Positions 1 through 7,502 of a DNA stretch of 64,000 nucleotides are shown here, piece after piece. This stretch comes from an uncultured Pelagibacteraceae bacterium. GTDB lineage: Bacteria; Pseudomonadota; Alphaproteobacteria; Pelagibacterales; Pelagibacteraceae. The notes below the pieces were generated by a model. That model was not told the DNA's origin. It searched no databases and saw only the letters and a list, made by a program, of their open reading frames with translations. The position numbers were made by a program, and so were the translations under genes. The DNA is taken from contig CABZZR010000005.1 in NCBI GenBank assembly GCA_902530215.1, forward strand, positions 1-64,000, written 5' to 3'. Every line of letters starts with the position of its first letter. Position 1 is the stretch's first letter.

Positions 1-2
1 AG

Positions 3-863
3 ATTAAAGCATTAAATAAATTAAACTTGGAAGTGAAAGAAGGAGAAATTTTTGGACTATTAGGACCAAATGGAGCTGGAAAAACTACTTTTTTAAACAT
101 TTTAGCTGGAACTGTAATTAAATCAGAAGGAAGTGTAAATGTATGGGGTTTTGATCTTGATAAAAATCCACGCCAAGTTAGAGCATCTATAGGAATAGTT
201 CCACAAGAAGTAAATCTAGATGCATTTTTCAATCCAGAGGCATTGCTAGAACTGCAAGCAGGACTTTATGGGATACCAAAAAAAGAACGAATAACTAATA
301 CAATATTAAAATTAGTTTCTTTAGAAAAACAAGCTAACACTTATTCAAGAAGTTTATCTGGAGGTATGAAAAGAAGATTACTTATTGCTAAAGCAATGGT
401 GCATAGACCTCCTATTTTAGTTCTAGACGAACCAAGCACAGGTGTTGATGTAGAATTAAAACAAAAATTATGGAACAACATTAGAGCACTTAATAAAGAA
501 GGAGTAACAATAATATTAACAACTCATTTAATGCACGAAGCTCAAGAAATGTGTGATCGTATTGCAATTTTGAATAAGGGAAATTTGGTTAAATTAGATA
601 CAACTAATAATTTGTTAGATAGTATAAAAATAAAAAAAATTACTTTTAAAGTAAAAGAAACCATTAAAATTGTTCAGAAAAATTTAAATGGAATAGAATT
701 TATCTACAAGCCAAATAACGAAATAACAGCTACATATGAGAGAAAAAAGCATAAGATCGAAGAGTTAATAAATATAGTTAAACAATCAGGAATGGAAATT
801 TATGATATTACAACTGATGAAGGTGGCTTAGAAGATGTATTTATTGATGTTACAAAAAACTAG
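3..863 (+). CDS. ABC transporter ATP-binding protein (5' end outside window)
   Basis: ATPase subunit of an ABC transporter that would power a membrane permease from the cytoplasmic side. The reading frame is open to the window edge and upstream codons (IKALNKLN) fit the family, so the TTG at 27 is internal and the gene is partial. Numbered from that TTG: Walker A GPNGAGKT (13-20), Q-loop Gln60, signature LSGGM (110-114), Walker B ILVLDE (130-135), H-loop His167. The C-terminal GGLEDVFIDVT tail is typical of ABC-2 exporters of the YadG/NodI/DrrA type. No permease follows; bioY starts 23 bases later, so the partner probably lies upstream. Substrate unknown. Confidence 0.9.
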   Translation: MKALNKLNLEVKEGEIFGLLGPNGAGKTTFLNILAGTVIKSEGSVNVWGFDLDKNPRQVRASIGIVPQEVNLDAFFNPEALLELQAGLYGIPKKERITNTILKLVSLEKQANTYSRSLSGGMKRRLLIAKAMVHRPPILVLDEPSTGVDVELKQKLWNNIRALNKEGVTIILTTHLMHEAQEMCDRIAILNKGNLVKLDTTNNLLDSIKIKKITFKVKETIKIVQKNLNGIEFIYKPNNEITATYERKKHKIEELINIVKQSGMEIYDITTDEGGLEDVFIDVTKN

Positions 864-886
864 CTTTAAAAATAAAAAATTGTATT

Positions 887-1450
887 ATGTTAAATATGGA
901 AGCAATTAAAAAAATTGAATTTAGCAAGTTAGCAAAAATCATTTTAATATCATTAATAGGGACATTGCTTATAACGATATCTGCAAAAATAAAAATACCT
1001 TTTTATCCTGTTCCAATGACAATGCAAACATTTGTGATTTTATTATTAGGAATAACTCTTGGATCTAAAATTGGCCTTTTAACAGTAAGCTTGTATTTAT
1101 TCGAAGGAATTTTTGGTTTACCCGTTTTTGCTGGCACACCAGAAAAAGGAATTGGTTTAGCTTACTTTACTGGCCCTACCATGGGTTATCTTATTGGTTT
1201 TTTAATCGCTGTTTATGTTGCTGGTTTCTTTAAATATAATAAAGGAATGATAAATACTTTTATAAAGTTAATTTTTTCTGTAAGTTTAATTTATATTTTT
1301 GGAATGTTTTGGCTGGGTACTCTTATTGGATGGGATAAACCAATTTTTCAATTGGGCGCACAACCTTTTTTACTAGCAGAATTATTTAAAATGCTAATTC
1401 TTACTATTGTTGCTAGTTCTTTAACTAAAGTTAAAAAATTATTTAGGTGA
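887..1450 (+). CDS. bioY: BioY-type biotin transporter S component
   Basis: Integral membrane substrate-binding subunit of an ECF-type biotin importer. The 187-residue protein has about six hydrophobic segments and the BioY signature PVPMTMQTF near the first helices, followed by GLPVFAG and GPTMGYLIGF, which line the vitamin site in the family. Start is ATG 887; a second in-frame ATG lies three codons later. No bioM (ATPase) or bioN (T component) is visible; the ABC ATPase upstream looks like an exporter subunit rather than BioM, so BioY may act alone or with a shared energizing module. The 3' end overlaps the convergent regA by 12 bases. Confidence 0.88.
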   Translation: MLNMEAIKKIEFSKLAKIILISLIGTLLITISAKIKIPFYPVPMTMQTFVILLLGITLGSKIGLLTVSLYLFEGIFGLPVFAGTPEKGIGLAYFTGPTMGYLIGFLIAVYVAGFFKYNKGMINTFIKLIFSVSLIYIFGMFWLGTLIGWDKPIFQLGAQPFLLAELFKMLILTIVASSLTKVKKLFR

Positions 1451-2008
1451 TCTCTTAGAAAGAATTCTTTGAAGAGTTCTACGATGCATCTTTAAACGTC
1501 TTGCAGTTTCAGAAACATTGCGATTACATAATTCAAATACTCTATGAATATGTTCCCATTTAACTCGATCAGCTGACATTGGGTTTGTAGGCGGAATTGC
1601 TTTTTCATCTGCTTGAGCGAGTAATGCTGACTCAACGTCTTCTGCATCAGCAGGTTTGGATAAATAATCTATTGCTCCGGCTTTTACGGCTGAGACAGCT
1701 GTGGGAATGTTGCCATATCCTGTCAACATCACTATTCTACTATCTGGCTTAGATTTTCTAATTTTTTCTACAACGTCTAGACCATTTCCATCATTAAGCC
1801 TTAAATCAACAACTGCGAATTTAGGAACAGAGGATTTCAATCTCTCATTTGCCTCTTTTACACTGCTAGCTTGAATTGTTTGAAATCCCTTTTTGTCTAA
1901 AGCTCTAGCCAATCTATCTCTGAAAGGGTTATCGTCATCCACAATAAGGGTTGATTTATCAGCAAAATCGTCAATTTTTAGGGTATTTAACCCTTTAGTT
2001 AAATCCAT
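1439..2008 (-). CDS. regA: Response regulator of the RegA/ActR/PrrA family
   Basis: Global redox response regulator; in Alphaproteobacteria RegA partners with the RegB kinase to control respiration, nitrogen and carbon genes. The receiver domain spans about residues 19-130 with acidic pocket D24-D26, phosphoacceptor Asp68 (VVDLRL) and a conserved Lys in the LSKP turn. The C-terminal Fis-type helix-turn-helix carries the near-invariant family segment SETARRLKMHRRTLQRIL. Length (189) is normal. regB and senC, often neighbours of regA, are not in this window. A good promoter lies upstream, with one arm of an inverted repeat over its -10 box, so autoregulation is possible. Confidence 0.92.
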   Translation of the reverse strand: MDLTKGLNTLKIDDFADKSTLIVDDDNPFRDRLARALDKKGFQTIQASSVKEANERLKSSVPKFAVVDLRLNDGNGLDVVEKIRKSKPDSRIVMLTGYGNIPTAVSAVKAGAIDYLSKPADAEDVESALLAQADEKAIPPTNPMSADRVKWEHIHRVFELCNRNVSETARRLKMHRRTLQRILSKRSPK

Positions 2009-2048
2009 TTTATGTTTTAATTTTTTTCATTTTTGTTCAATCACAGAT

Positions 2049-2111
2049 GTTATGTAGGAACTAAATTAAAAATGTCAACTTCTTCACAGGATAATTATTA
2101 CTTTACATAAC
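2049..2111. repeat. 8-bp inverted repeat in the regA/decarboxylase intergenic region
   Basis: GTTATGTA at 2049-2056 and its exact complement TACATAAC at 2104-2111 are separated by 47 bases. One arm covers the -10 box of the predicted regA promoter; the other lies upstream of the -35. It could be a pair of operator half-sites in this 187-base divergent region, but 8-bp matches occur by chance in AT-rich DNA. Confidence 0.35.
2051..2078 (-). promoter_or_regulatory. Predicted sigma70 promoter of regA
   Basis: On the minus strand TTGACA (2078-2073) is followed after 16 bases by TACATA (2056-2051), placing a start site near 2044, about 35 bases before the regA ATG. The -35 is a perfect consensus in an AT-rich setting. 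Predicted only. Confidence 0.55.
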
Positions 2112-2195
2112 TTCTTATTCCTATATATGGTTTTTTAATAAGTTTTTTATAAATTTTTTTTAATTTTTTGTGTAACAAAAAAGGGGATACATGAG

Positions 2196-3374
2196 ATGCA
2201 AAAATTTAAGACGGTTGAAGAATTAGTTGGTAAAGTCCAACCGGTAGGGCCAGTATATTGCATCAGGCCTAATTCAATAAAAACCGCATGTAGCTGGTTT
2301 AAAAGTAATTTTCCAGGAAAAGTTCTATACGCTATCAAAACCAATCCTAATGAGAAAGTTGTAAAACTTGTTGGAGACAGTGGCATTGAAAATTTTGACG
2401 TAGCATCTATAAATGAAATAAAACTTATTAAAAAATTATTTCCCAACTCACGCGCTTATTATATGAATACTGTAAAAAGTCGTGAACACATCCGAGAAGC
2501 ATATTTTAATTACAATATAAAAGATTTTGCACTTGATACAAAAGAGGAATTACAAAAAATAATTGAGTCAACTGAAAATGCTAAAGATTTAAATTTGTTT
2601 ATAAGAGTGTCAATCTCAAATGAACATGCTGAAATAGATCTTTCACAAAAATTTGGAGCGTTACCTAGTGAGGCTTTAGGTTTATTAAGACTTGCAAAGG
2701 GTTATGCTAAAAAAGTTGGATTAAGCTTTCACGCCGGTTCTCAATGCATGCATCCAATTTCTTACGCAAAAGGAATTAGAGATTTAGGAAATATAATCCG
2801 AAAAACAAAAATAACTCCTGATATAATTAATGTGGGTGGAGGATTTCCTTCTATATATCCTGATCTACATCCTCAACCACTTGAAAATTACATAGGTGAA
2901 ATTAAAAAAGCATTTGATAATTTAAAATTAGAAAACAAACCTGAATTAATATGTGAACCTGGTAGAGCTTTAGTTGCTGAAAGTGGTTCTTCAATTGTTA
3001 AAGTTGTTTTAAGAAAAAAACAAAAACTTTATATCAACGATGGAACTTATGGTAGTTTGTTTGATGCTGGCGTTCCAAATTTTGTATTACCTACTAAAAT
3101 GATTCCTAATGGAAGACTTGTATCAAAAAAATTGACATCTTATAGTTTATACGGTCCAACATGCGATAGTATAGATTATATGAAGGGACCATTTATTTTG
3201 CCAAATAATCTAAAGGAGGGAGATTATATAGAAATTGGTCAACTAGGAGCTTACTCTTTAACTTTCAGAACAAAATTTAATGGTTTTTATTCTGACCAAA
3301 TATTTGAAGTCCAGGATAAACCAATAATGTCAATGTACGAAAAGGATAGTGCATCCAGTTACTTAGTTGCATAA
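2196..3374 (+). CDS. PLP-dependent ornithine (or lysine/ornithine) decarboxylase, alanine-racemase fold
   Basis: Decarboxylates ornithine (possibly also lysine or a related amino acid) to putrescine (cadaverine), the first step of polyamine synthesis, in the cytoplasm. The 392-residue protein has the fold-III layout: PLP lysine Lys48 in YAIKTN, His179 in the HAGSQ motif, a glycine loop GGGFP (214-218), CEPGR (253-257) that holds the phosphate and pyridine nitrogen, and GPTCDSID (320-327) with the catalytic Cys323 and substrate-binding Asp324. These match eukaryotic-type ODC. ATG 2196 is preceded by AGGGG; an ATG at 2191 is in another frame. The next gene starts directly after the stop codon, so the three polyamine genes form one operon. 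Confidence 0.9.
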   Translation: MQKFKTVEELVGKVQPVGPVYCIRPNSIKTACSWFKSNFPGKVLYAIKTNPNEKVVKLVGDSGIENFDVASINEIKLIKKLFPNSRAYYMNTVKSREHIREAYFNYNIKDFALDTKEELQKIIESTENAKDLNLFIRVSISNEHAEIDLSQKFGALPSEALGLLRLAKGYAKKVGLSFHAGSQCMHPISYAKGIRDLGNIIRKTKITPDIINVGGGFPSIYPDLHPQPLENYIGEIKKAFDNLKLENKPELICEPGRALVAESGSSIVKVVLRKKQKLYINDGTYGSLFDAGVPNFVLPTKMIPNGRLVSKKLTSYSLYGPTCDSIDYMKGPFILPNNLKEGDYIEIGQLGAYSLTFRTKFNGFYSDQIFEVQDKPIMSMYEKDSASSYLVA

Positions 3375-4424
3375 ATGAGCAATCCTAAAAATCCTGATAA
3401 TGTAGGACATAATAAAAAGTCTTTTCTAGATAAACCTATTGAACATATTGATATAGCATCTTTTGACTCAAGAAAAATAATAGAGTCCATGGGTAAAATG
3501 TCTTTTACATCACGAGACACTGCAAATGCTTCGAACATTTTTAATGAAATGTTGTCAGATAAAGATTGCACTATTTTTTTAACATTAGCTGGATCAACTT
3601 CTGCAGCAGGATGCATGAAAATTTATGCAGATATGATTAAATATAAAATGATTGATGTAGTTGTTGCTACTGGGGCATCAATAATAGATATGGATTTTTT
3701 TGAAGCATTAGGTTTTAAACATTACCAAGGGTCACAACATCAAGACGATAAACAACTAAGAGAAAATTACATAGATCGAATTTATGATACATATATAGAT
3801 GAAGAACAGTTGCAAAAATGTGATAAAAAAATTTGTGATATAGCAGATCAATTAAATCCAAAGGCCTATACTTCTAGAGAATTTATAAAAGAAATAGGTA
3901 AATACTTAAAAAAAAACTCCATAAAAAAAGGCTCATTAATCGAAACAGCATACGATAATAATGTACCTATATTTTGCCCCGCATTCACAGATTCAAGTGC
4001 AGGTTTTGGCCTAGTTATGCACCAAGAAAAAAACCCAGGCAAACATATAACTATAGATAGTATAAGAGAATTTAGAGAGTTAACTGAAATAAAAATAAAA
4101 TCAAATTCTTCGGGCCTTTTTATGATAGGTGGAGGAGTACCAAAAAACTTTGTTCAAGACACAGTCGTTTGTGCTGAGCTTTTAGGAAAAGATGTAGAAA
4201 TGCATAAATACGCAGTACAAATTACAGTAGCTGATACTAGAGATGGTGCATGTAGTAGTTCAACTTTAAAAGAAGCTAGCTCGTGGGGCAAAGTTGATAC
4301 ATCAAAAGAACAAATGGTTTTTGCTGAAGCAACAAGCGTTTTACCTTTGATAGCAAGTGATGCATATCATCGAAATACATGGAAACAAAGACAGCGGAAA
4401 AATTTCACAAATATATTTGGATAA
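3375..4424 (+). CDS. Deoxyhypusine-synthase-like protein (possible homospermidine synthase-type aminobutyl transferase)
   Basis: Member of the NAD-dependent deoxyhypusine synthase (DHS) family. Bacteria lack eIF5A, the normal protein substrate, so a small-molecule polyamine acceptor is likely, as in DHS-derived homospermidine synthases. Visible features: a Rossmann-like stretch DVVVATGASIIDMD (94-107), GGGVPKNF (252-259) and the catalytic block E300-A-S-S-W304-G-K306, whose Lys306 corresponds to the enamine-forming Lys329 of human DHS. By my manual alignment, human Asp316 and His288 (polyamine contacts) fall at Cys293 and Asn258. The gene abuts the decarboxylase and overlaps the ureohydrolase, which supports polyamine metabolism. 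Exact reaction unknown. Confidence 0.85.
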   Translation: MSNPKNPDNVGHNKKSFLDKPIEHIDIASFDSRKIIESMGKMSFTSRDTANASNIFNEMLSDKDCTIFLTLAGSTSAAGCMKIYADMIKYKMIDVVVATGASIIDMDFFEALGFKHYQGSQHQDDKQLRENYIDRIYDTYIDEEQLQKCDKKICDIADQLNPKAYTSREFIKEIGKYLKKNSIKKGSLIETAYDNNVPIFCPAFTDSSAGFGLVMHQEKNPGKHITIDSIREFRELTEIKIKSNSSGLFMIGGGVPKNFVQDTVVCAELLGKDVEMHKYAVQITVADTRDGACSSSTLKEASSWGKVDTSKEQMVFAEATSVLPLIASDAYHRNTWKQRQRKNFTNIFG

Positions 4425-5313
4425 AAAATTGGAATATCTTTCAAATAAAAAAGGGTTTCTTGGTATAGACAATAAAATCAAAATTAAAGAAAATGTTGTA
4501 ATAGTTCCTTTCGGACTTGAAAAAACGGTAAGTTATGGGGGTGGAACAAAAAATGGTCCATCTGCTATAATAAAGGCTTCACACCAAGTTGAGTTATATG
4601 ATGAAGATTTAAATAAAGAGCCATATAAATTTATAGGAATTAAAACTTTAAAAAATTTTAAAATAAAAAATAAAATTAGTGATGCATTAAACCAAATAGA
4701 AAAAATAAATGAAAATTTAATAAAAAAAAATAAATTACCAGTAGTACTTGGTGGAGAACATTCCTTAACTGCAGGTGCTATTAGACCTTTTGTAAAAAAG
4801 TTTAAAAAAATATATTTATTACACTTTGATGCTCATGCCGACCTAAGAAATAGCTATAATGGTAATAAATTTTCACATGCATCTGCAATAAGAAGATGCT
4901 TAGACTTTAAAAATGTCAATGTAATATCATTTGGGATTAGAAACATTTCATCAAGTGAAATACCATTTTATAAAAAAAATAAAAAAAGAATAAAAATTTT
5001 TTGGGCCAAAGATAAATTAAATTGGAAATTAAGTAATCTAAAAAAAATTTTAAAAAACCAAAAAGTTTATATTACTTTTGATGTTGATGGATTTGACTCT
5101 AGTGTAATGCCTGCAACTGGTACACCAGAGCCTGGTGGTTTATTTTGGGATGAGACAATAAAAATTATCAAAGCAGCAACTCGAACTGCCAAAATCGTGG
5201 GTATAGATGTAAACGAGCTATCTCCTATTAAAGGTTTCGACTCATACAATTTTTTAGTTGCAAAACTAATTTATAAAATTTTATCTTATACTTTTGAATT
5301 TAAAAATAAATAA
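4357..5313 (+). CDS. speB: Agmatinase/arginase-family ureohydrolase
   Basis: Binuclear-manganese enzyme that hydrolyses a guanidino group to urea plus an amine, agmatine to putrescine in the classic case. All metal ligands are present (numbered from the 4357 GTG): His135 (GGEHS), Asp158/His160/Asp162 (HFDAHAD), Asp242/Asp244 (FDVDGFD), followed by ATGTPEPGG (253-261). The start is uncertain: GTG 4357 or ATG 4360 would overlap the upstream gene by about 65 bases, whereas TTG 4417 overlaps it by only eight and removes a non-family-like N-terminus. No arginine decarboxylase is visible here, so the true substrate could be another guanidino compound. It ends two bases from the convergent tyrA. Confidence 0.85.
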   Translation: MMHIIEIHGNKDSGKISQIYLDKKLEYLSNKKGFLGIDNKIKIKENVVIVPFGLEKTVSYGGGTKNGPSAIIKASHQVELYDEDLNKEPYKFIGIKTLKNFKIKNKISDALNQIEKINENLIKKNKLPVVLGGEHSLTAGAIRPFVKKFKKIYLLHFDAHADLRNSYNGNKFSHASAIRRCLDFKNVNVISFGIRNISSSEIPFYKKNKKRIKIFWAKDKLNWKLSNLKKILKNQKVYITFDVDGFDSSVMPATGTPEPGGLFWDETIKIIKAATRTAKIVGIDVNELSPIKGFDSYNFLVAKLIYKILSYTFEFKNK

Positions 5314-5315
5314 AT

Positions 5316-6218
5316 CTATTTCCTGCCAAAGTCAGGCTTTGTTGTATCTTGACCAGCTTCAATAATTTGTTTTCTAATTTCTTTAGTTTTGATAAAAATT
5401 TTTTCTAGCTTTTCTCCATTTTTATCTCTTATAGCCTGTTTTAAATCTTCTAAATTTTTAATAAATTTATCGATTGTTTCTGTTGTATTTTTTTGATTAT
5501 GCAAAAATATATCTCTCCACATTATTGGATTAGAGGCTGCTATTCTCGTAAAATCTCTTAGGCCACCTGCGCTATACTTTACAATATTCATTTTATCGCT
5601 ATTTTCTATCTCGAGTGATGTATTTACAATATTATAAGCCACCAAGTGAGGTATATGACTTGTTATTGATAAAATACGGTCATGTTTTTTAGAGTCCATA
5701 ATATCAATTTTACTACCTAATTTTTCCCAAAATTTTTTAAGTTTTTCCAAATCTTCTTTTTTTATCTTTTTACTAGGAGTTAAAATGCACCATTTATTTT
5801 TAAATAGATCTTCAAACCCGGCCTCTGGCCCGCTTTGTTCAGTTCCTGCAATAGGGTGGGAAGAGATCCATGAAATATTATCTGGAATATTTTTCTCAAA
5901 TAAATCTATAATATTATTTTTTACCGATCCTACATCTGTCAGTATAGTGTTTTTCTTTAAACAATCTTTGATCTTCAAAATTATATCTTCATAAGTGCTT
6001 AAAGGTGTTGCAACTACAACTAGATCAGCGTTAATTACCATTTTTTTCATATCACTACTTGCTTCATCAACAATGCTTAACTTTAAAACCTTTTTGATTG
6101 TCTCCTCAGATCTGCTGCAAGCAACTAAATGTTTTGCCAGTTTATTTTTTTTAATTGCTCTCGCTAACGAAGAGCCAATTAAACCACATCCTATTAAACA
6201 AATTTTTTCAAAGATCAT
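5316..6218 (-). CDS. tyrA: Prephenate/arogenate dehydrogenase
   Basis: NAD(P)-dependent oxidative decarboxylation of prephenate or arogenate in tyrosine synthesis. The N-terminus has the dinucleotide-binding fingerprint IGCGLIGSSLARAI (8-21); the middle carries SSHPIAGTEQSGP with the catalytic His, typical of TyrA/TyrC dehydrogenases, and the helical C-terminal domain contains SITSHIPHLVAY. The 300 residues match the monofunctional family; there is no chorismate mutase or ACT domain. It overlaps the 3' end of hisC by four bases, the usual hisC-tyrC pair of Alphaproteobacteria, where HisC can also act as aromatic aminotransferase. Confidence 0.92.
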   Translation of the reverse strand: MIFEKICLIGCGLIGSSLARAIKKNKLAKHLVACSRSEETIKKVLKLSIVDEASSDMKKMVINADLVVVATPLSTYEDIILKIKDCLKKNTILTDVGSVKNNIIDLFEKNIPDNISWISSHPIAGTEQSGPEAGFEDLFKNKWCILTPSKKIKKEDLEKLKKFWEKLGSKIDIMDSKKHDRILSITSHIPHLVAYNIVNTSLEIENSDKMNIVKYSAGGLRDFTRIAASNPIMWRDIFLHNQKNTTETIDKFIKNLEDLKQAIRDKNGEKLEKIFIKTKEIRKQIIEAGQDTTKPDFGRK

Positions 6219-7297
6219 TTAAAAATCTCTCCTATAGAACGTATTAAATGTTCGTTAGCCTTTTTGCTACCAATTGTTAATCTTAAAGAATTGGGTATTT
6301 TATATTGTGTCATTTTTCTTAATATAATACGTTTGTCAGCTAACTTTCTAAATACTTGATCAGAATTAAGTTTAGTATGATCAAAATTCATTAAAAAAAA
6401 ATTTGCTGAAGGTGCGTTGCATCTGATCTTATAATTTTGCAAGACAGAAAATATTTTTTTGGACCAAATACTATTATACTTTATTGCCTTATTTATCCAG
6501 GTTTTATCTTTTGCAGCTTCAACTCCAGCGGACAATGCAAGTTTATTAACATTAAATGGAGGCTTAATTTTGTTCATCAACTTAATAATTTCTTTTGATG
6601 AATAGCCCCATCCTAATCTTAATCCTGCTAAACCATAAACTTTAGAAAAAGTTCTAGTTACTAACACATTTTTACTGTTCTTGAAAAGTTCAAGTCCAGA
6701 AACAAAGTTCTTCTGTTTACTTAGAAATTCAAAATATGCATCGTCAACTACTAATAAAATATCTTTTCTTAGTTTTTTTCTTAATTGTAACATTTCATTT
6801 TTAGCTAAATAAGTTCCTGTTGGATTATTGGGATTAGCAATAAATACCATTTTTGTTTTATTTGAAACTTTTTTAATTATTTCTTTAATACTAGCTTTAA
6901 AATTTTTTTCTTTAGCAAATAGTACTTTAGCCCCATAGAGAGAAGCATAAATTCTATGCATAATAAATCCATATTCAGTTGCAATAACTTCATCACCAGG
7001 TTTTAAAAATAATTGACATGTTAAATCGAAAATTTGATCTGAGCCAGAACCACAAATAATCCTATCTGGGTTTATTTTAAAATTTCCTGATAAAATTTTT
7101 TTTAGCTCGTAAGAATCTGAATCTGGATATTTAAAAATTTTATTTTTTTCTTTTTCTAAAATTTTTATAACCTTTGGGCTAGCACCTAAAGCCGATTCAT
7201 TTGCAGAAAGTTTAAATGGACTAGATACCTTCTTTAACTTAGAAAGTCCCCCAACATATCTTTCGATCTTAATATTTCTTGGTTTAGGTAAAGACAT
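6215..7297 (-). CDS. hisC: Histidinol-phosphate aminotransferase
   Basis: PLP enzyme of fold type I that transaminates imidazole-acetol phosphate in histidine synthesis and often also aromatic amino-acid precursors. I chose ATG 7297 (360 residues): the family N-terminus SLPKPRNIKIERYVGG begins there, and a longer frame open to 7405 would add 36 hydrophobic residues and run through the divergent metX promoter. Motifs: NPNNPTG (155-161), DDAYFEF (185-191) and the PLP lysine Lys219 in TFSKVYGLAGLRLGWG. It forms an operon with tyrA and is divergent from metX; the shared upstream region carries a 12-bp inverted repeat. Confidence 0.93.
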   Translation of the reverse strand: MSLPKPRNIKIERYVGGLSKLKKVSSPFKLSANESALGASPKVIKILEKEKNKIFKYPDSDSYELKKILSGNFKINPDRIICGSGSDQIFDLTCQLFLKPGDEVIATEYGFIMHRIYASLYGAKVLFAKEKNFKASIKEIIKKVSNKTKMVFIANPNNPTGTYLAKNEMLQLRKKLRKDILLVVDDAYFEFLSKQKNFVSGLELFKNSKNVLVTRTFSKVYGLAGLRLGWGYSSKEIIKLMNKIKPPFNVNKLALSAGVEAAKDKTWINKAIKYNSIWSKKIFSVLQNYKIRCNAPSANFFLMNFDHTKLNSDQVFRKLADKRIILRKMTQYKIPNSLRLTIGSKKANEHLIRSIGEIFK

Positions 7298-7329
7298 AAT
7301 TCTTATTATTAATATATAAATTGTATCGG

Positions 7330-7395
7330 TAAATACTATATTTTTAGATTTTAGCAAAATAAATACAACTAATTTGACAAAAGATATAGTATTTA
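7330..7395. repeat. 12-bp perfect inverted repeat in the hisC-metX divergent region
   Basis: TAAATACTATAT at 7330-7341 and its exact complement ATATAGTATTTA at 7384-7395, 42 bases apart. The second arm fills the spacer between the predicted -35 and -10 of the metX promoter, and the first arm lies on the hisC side, about 33 bases before its ATG. A paired operator for a dimeric regulator is an inference. Confidence 0.5.
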
Positions 7396-7402
7396 GTACA
7401 AA
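7374..7402 (+). promoter_or_regulatory. Predicted sigma70 promoter of metX
   Basis: TTGACA (7374-7379), 17-base spacer, then TACAAA (7397-7402). The predicted start site, near 7408, coincides with the first base pairs of the SAM-II aptamer, which supports the assignment. Confidence 0.65.
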
Positions 7403-7406
7403 CAAA

Positions 7407-7459
7407 AAGCGCTGATTTAACTTAAATTGCGAGCGCTTAAAAAAAACAGCTAAAAAAGG
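7407..7459 (+). ncRNA. SAM-II riboswitch aptamer upstream of metX
   Basis: The leader matches the SAM-II consensus of Alphaproteobacteria as I know it: P1 arms AAGCGCT (7407-7413) and AGCGCTT (7432-7438), the conserved GATTTAAC (7414-7421) and ATTGCGAGCG (7426-7435), and the 3' pseudoknot strand GCTAAAAAAGG (7449-7459). SAM-II aptamers bind S-adenosylmethionine and sit upstream of metX/metA in this class. Here the aptamer is followed at once by an intrinsic terminator, so control is probably by transcription attenuation: with SAM bound the aptamer holds its 3' strand and the terminator forms. Confidence 0.93.
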
Positions 7460-7464
7460 TTTTT

Positions 7465-7489
7465 ACCCGGCTTAGCTGGGTTTTTTTTT
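7465..7489 (+). terminator. Riboswitch-controlled intrinsic terminator
   Basis: A 7-bp stem (7465-7471 with 7475-7481, one G-T pair, TTA loop) runs into nine T residues (7481-7489). The segment CAGCTAA (7447-7453) inside the aptamer is exactly complementary to TTAGCTG (7472-7478) in the terminator loop and 3' arm, so an antiterminator and the terminator exclude each other. The metX SD (AAAGGAA) follows the T run. Confidence 0.85.
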
Positions 7490-7502
7490 ACGCAAAGGAA
7501 TT

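Noticed and set aside
887-1450. Assigning the upstream ABC ATPase as BioM of the biotin importer
   Set aside because: Its C-terminal region is of the ABC-2 exporter type, and no bioN is present.
2147-2446. 99-codon open frame on the minus strand over the decarboxylase start
   Set aside because: It lies antisense to a well-supported gene, has no family resemblance and no SD; a shadow frame.
7407-7502. A second aptamer (SAM-V) behind SAM-II in the metX leader
   Set aside because: The bases between the SAM-II 3' strand and the metX start are taken up by the terminator, T run and SD; no second aptamer core fits.
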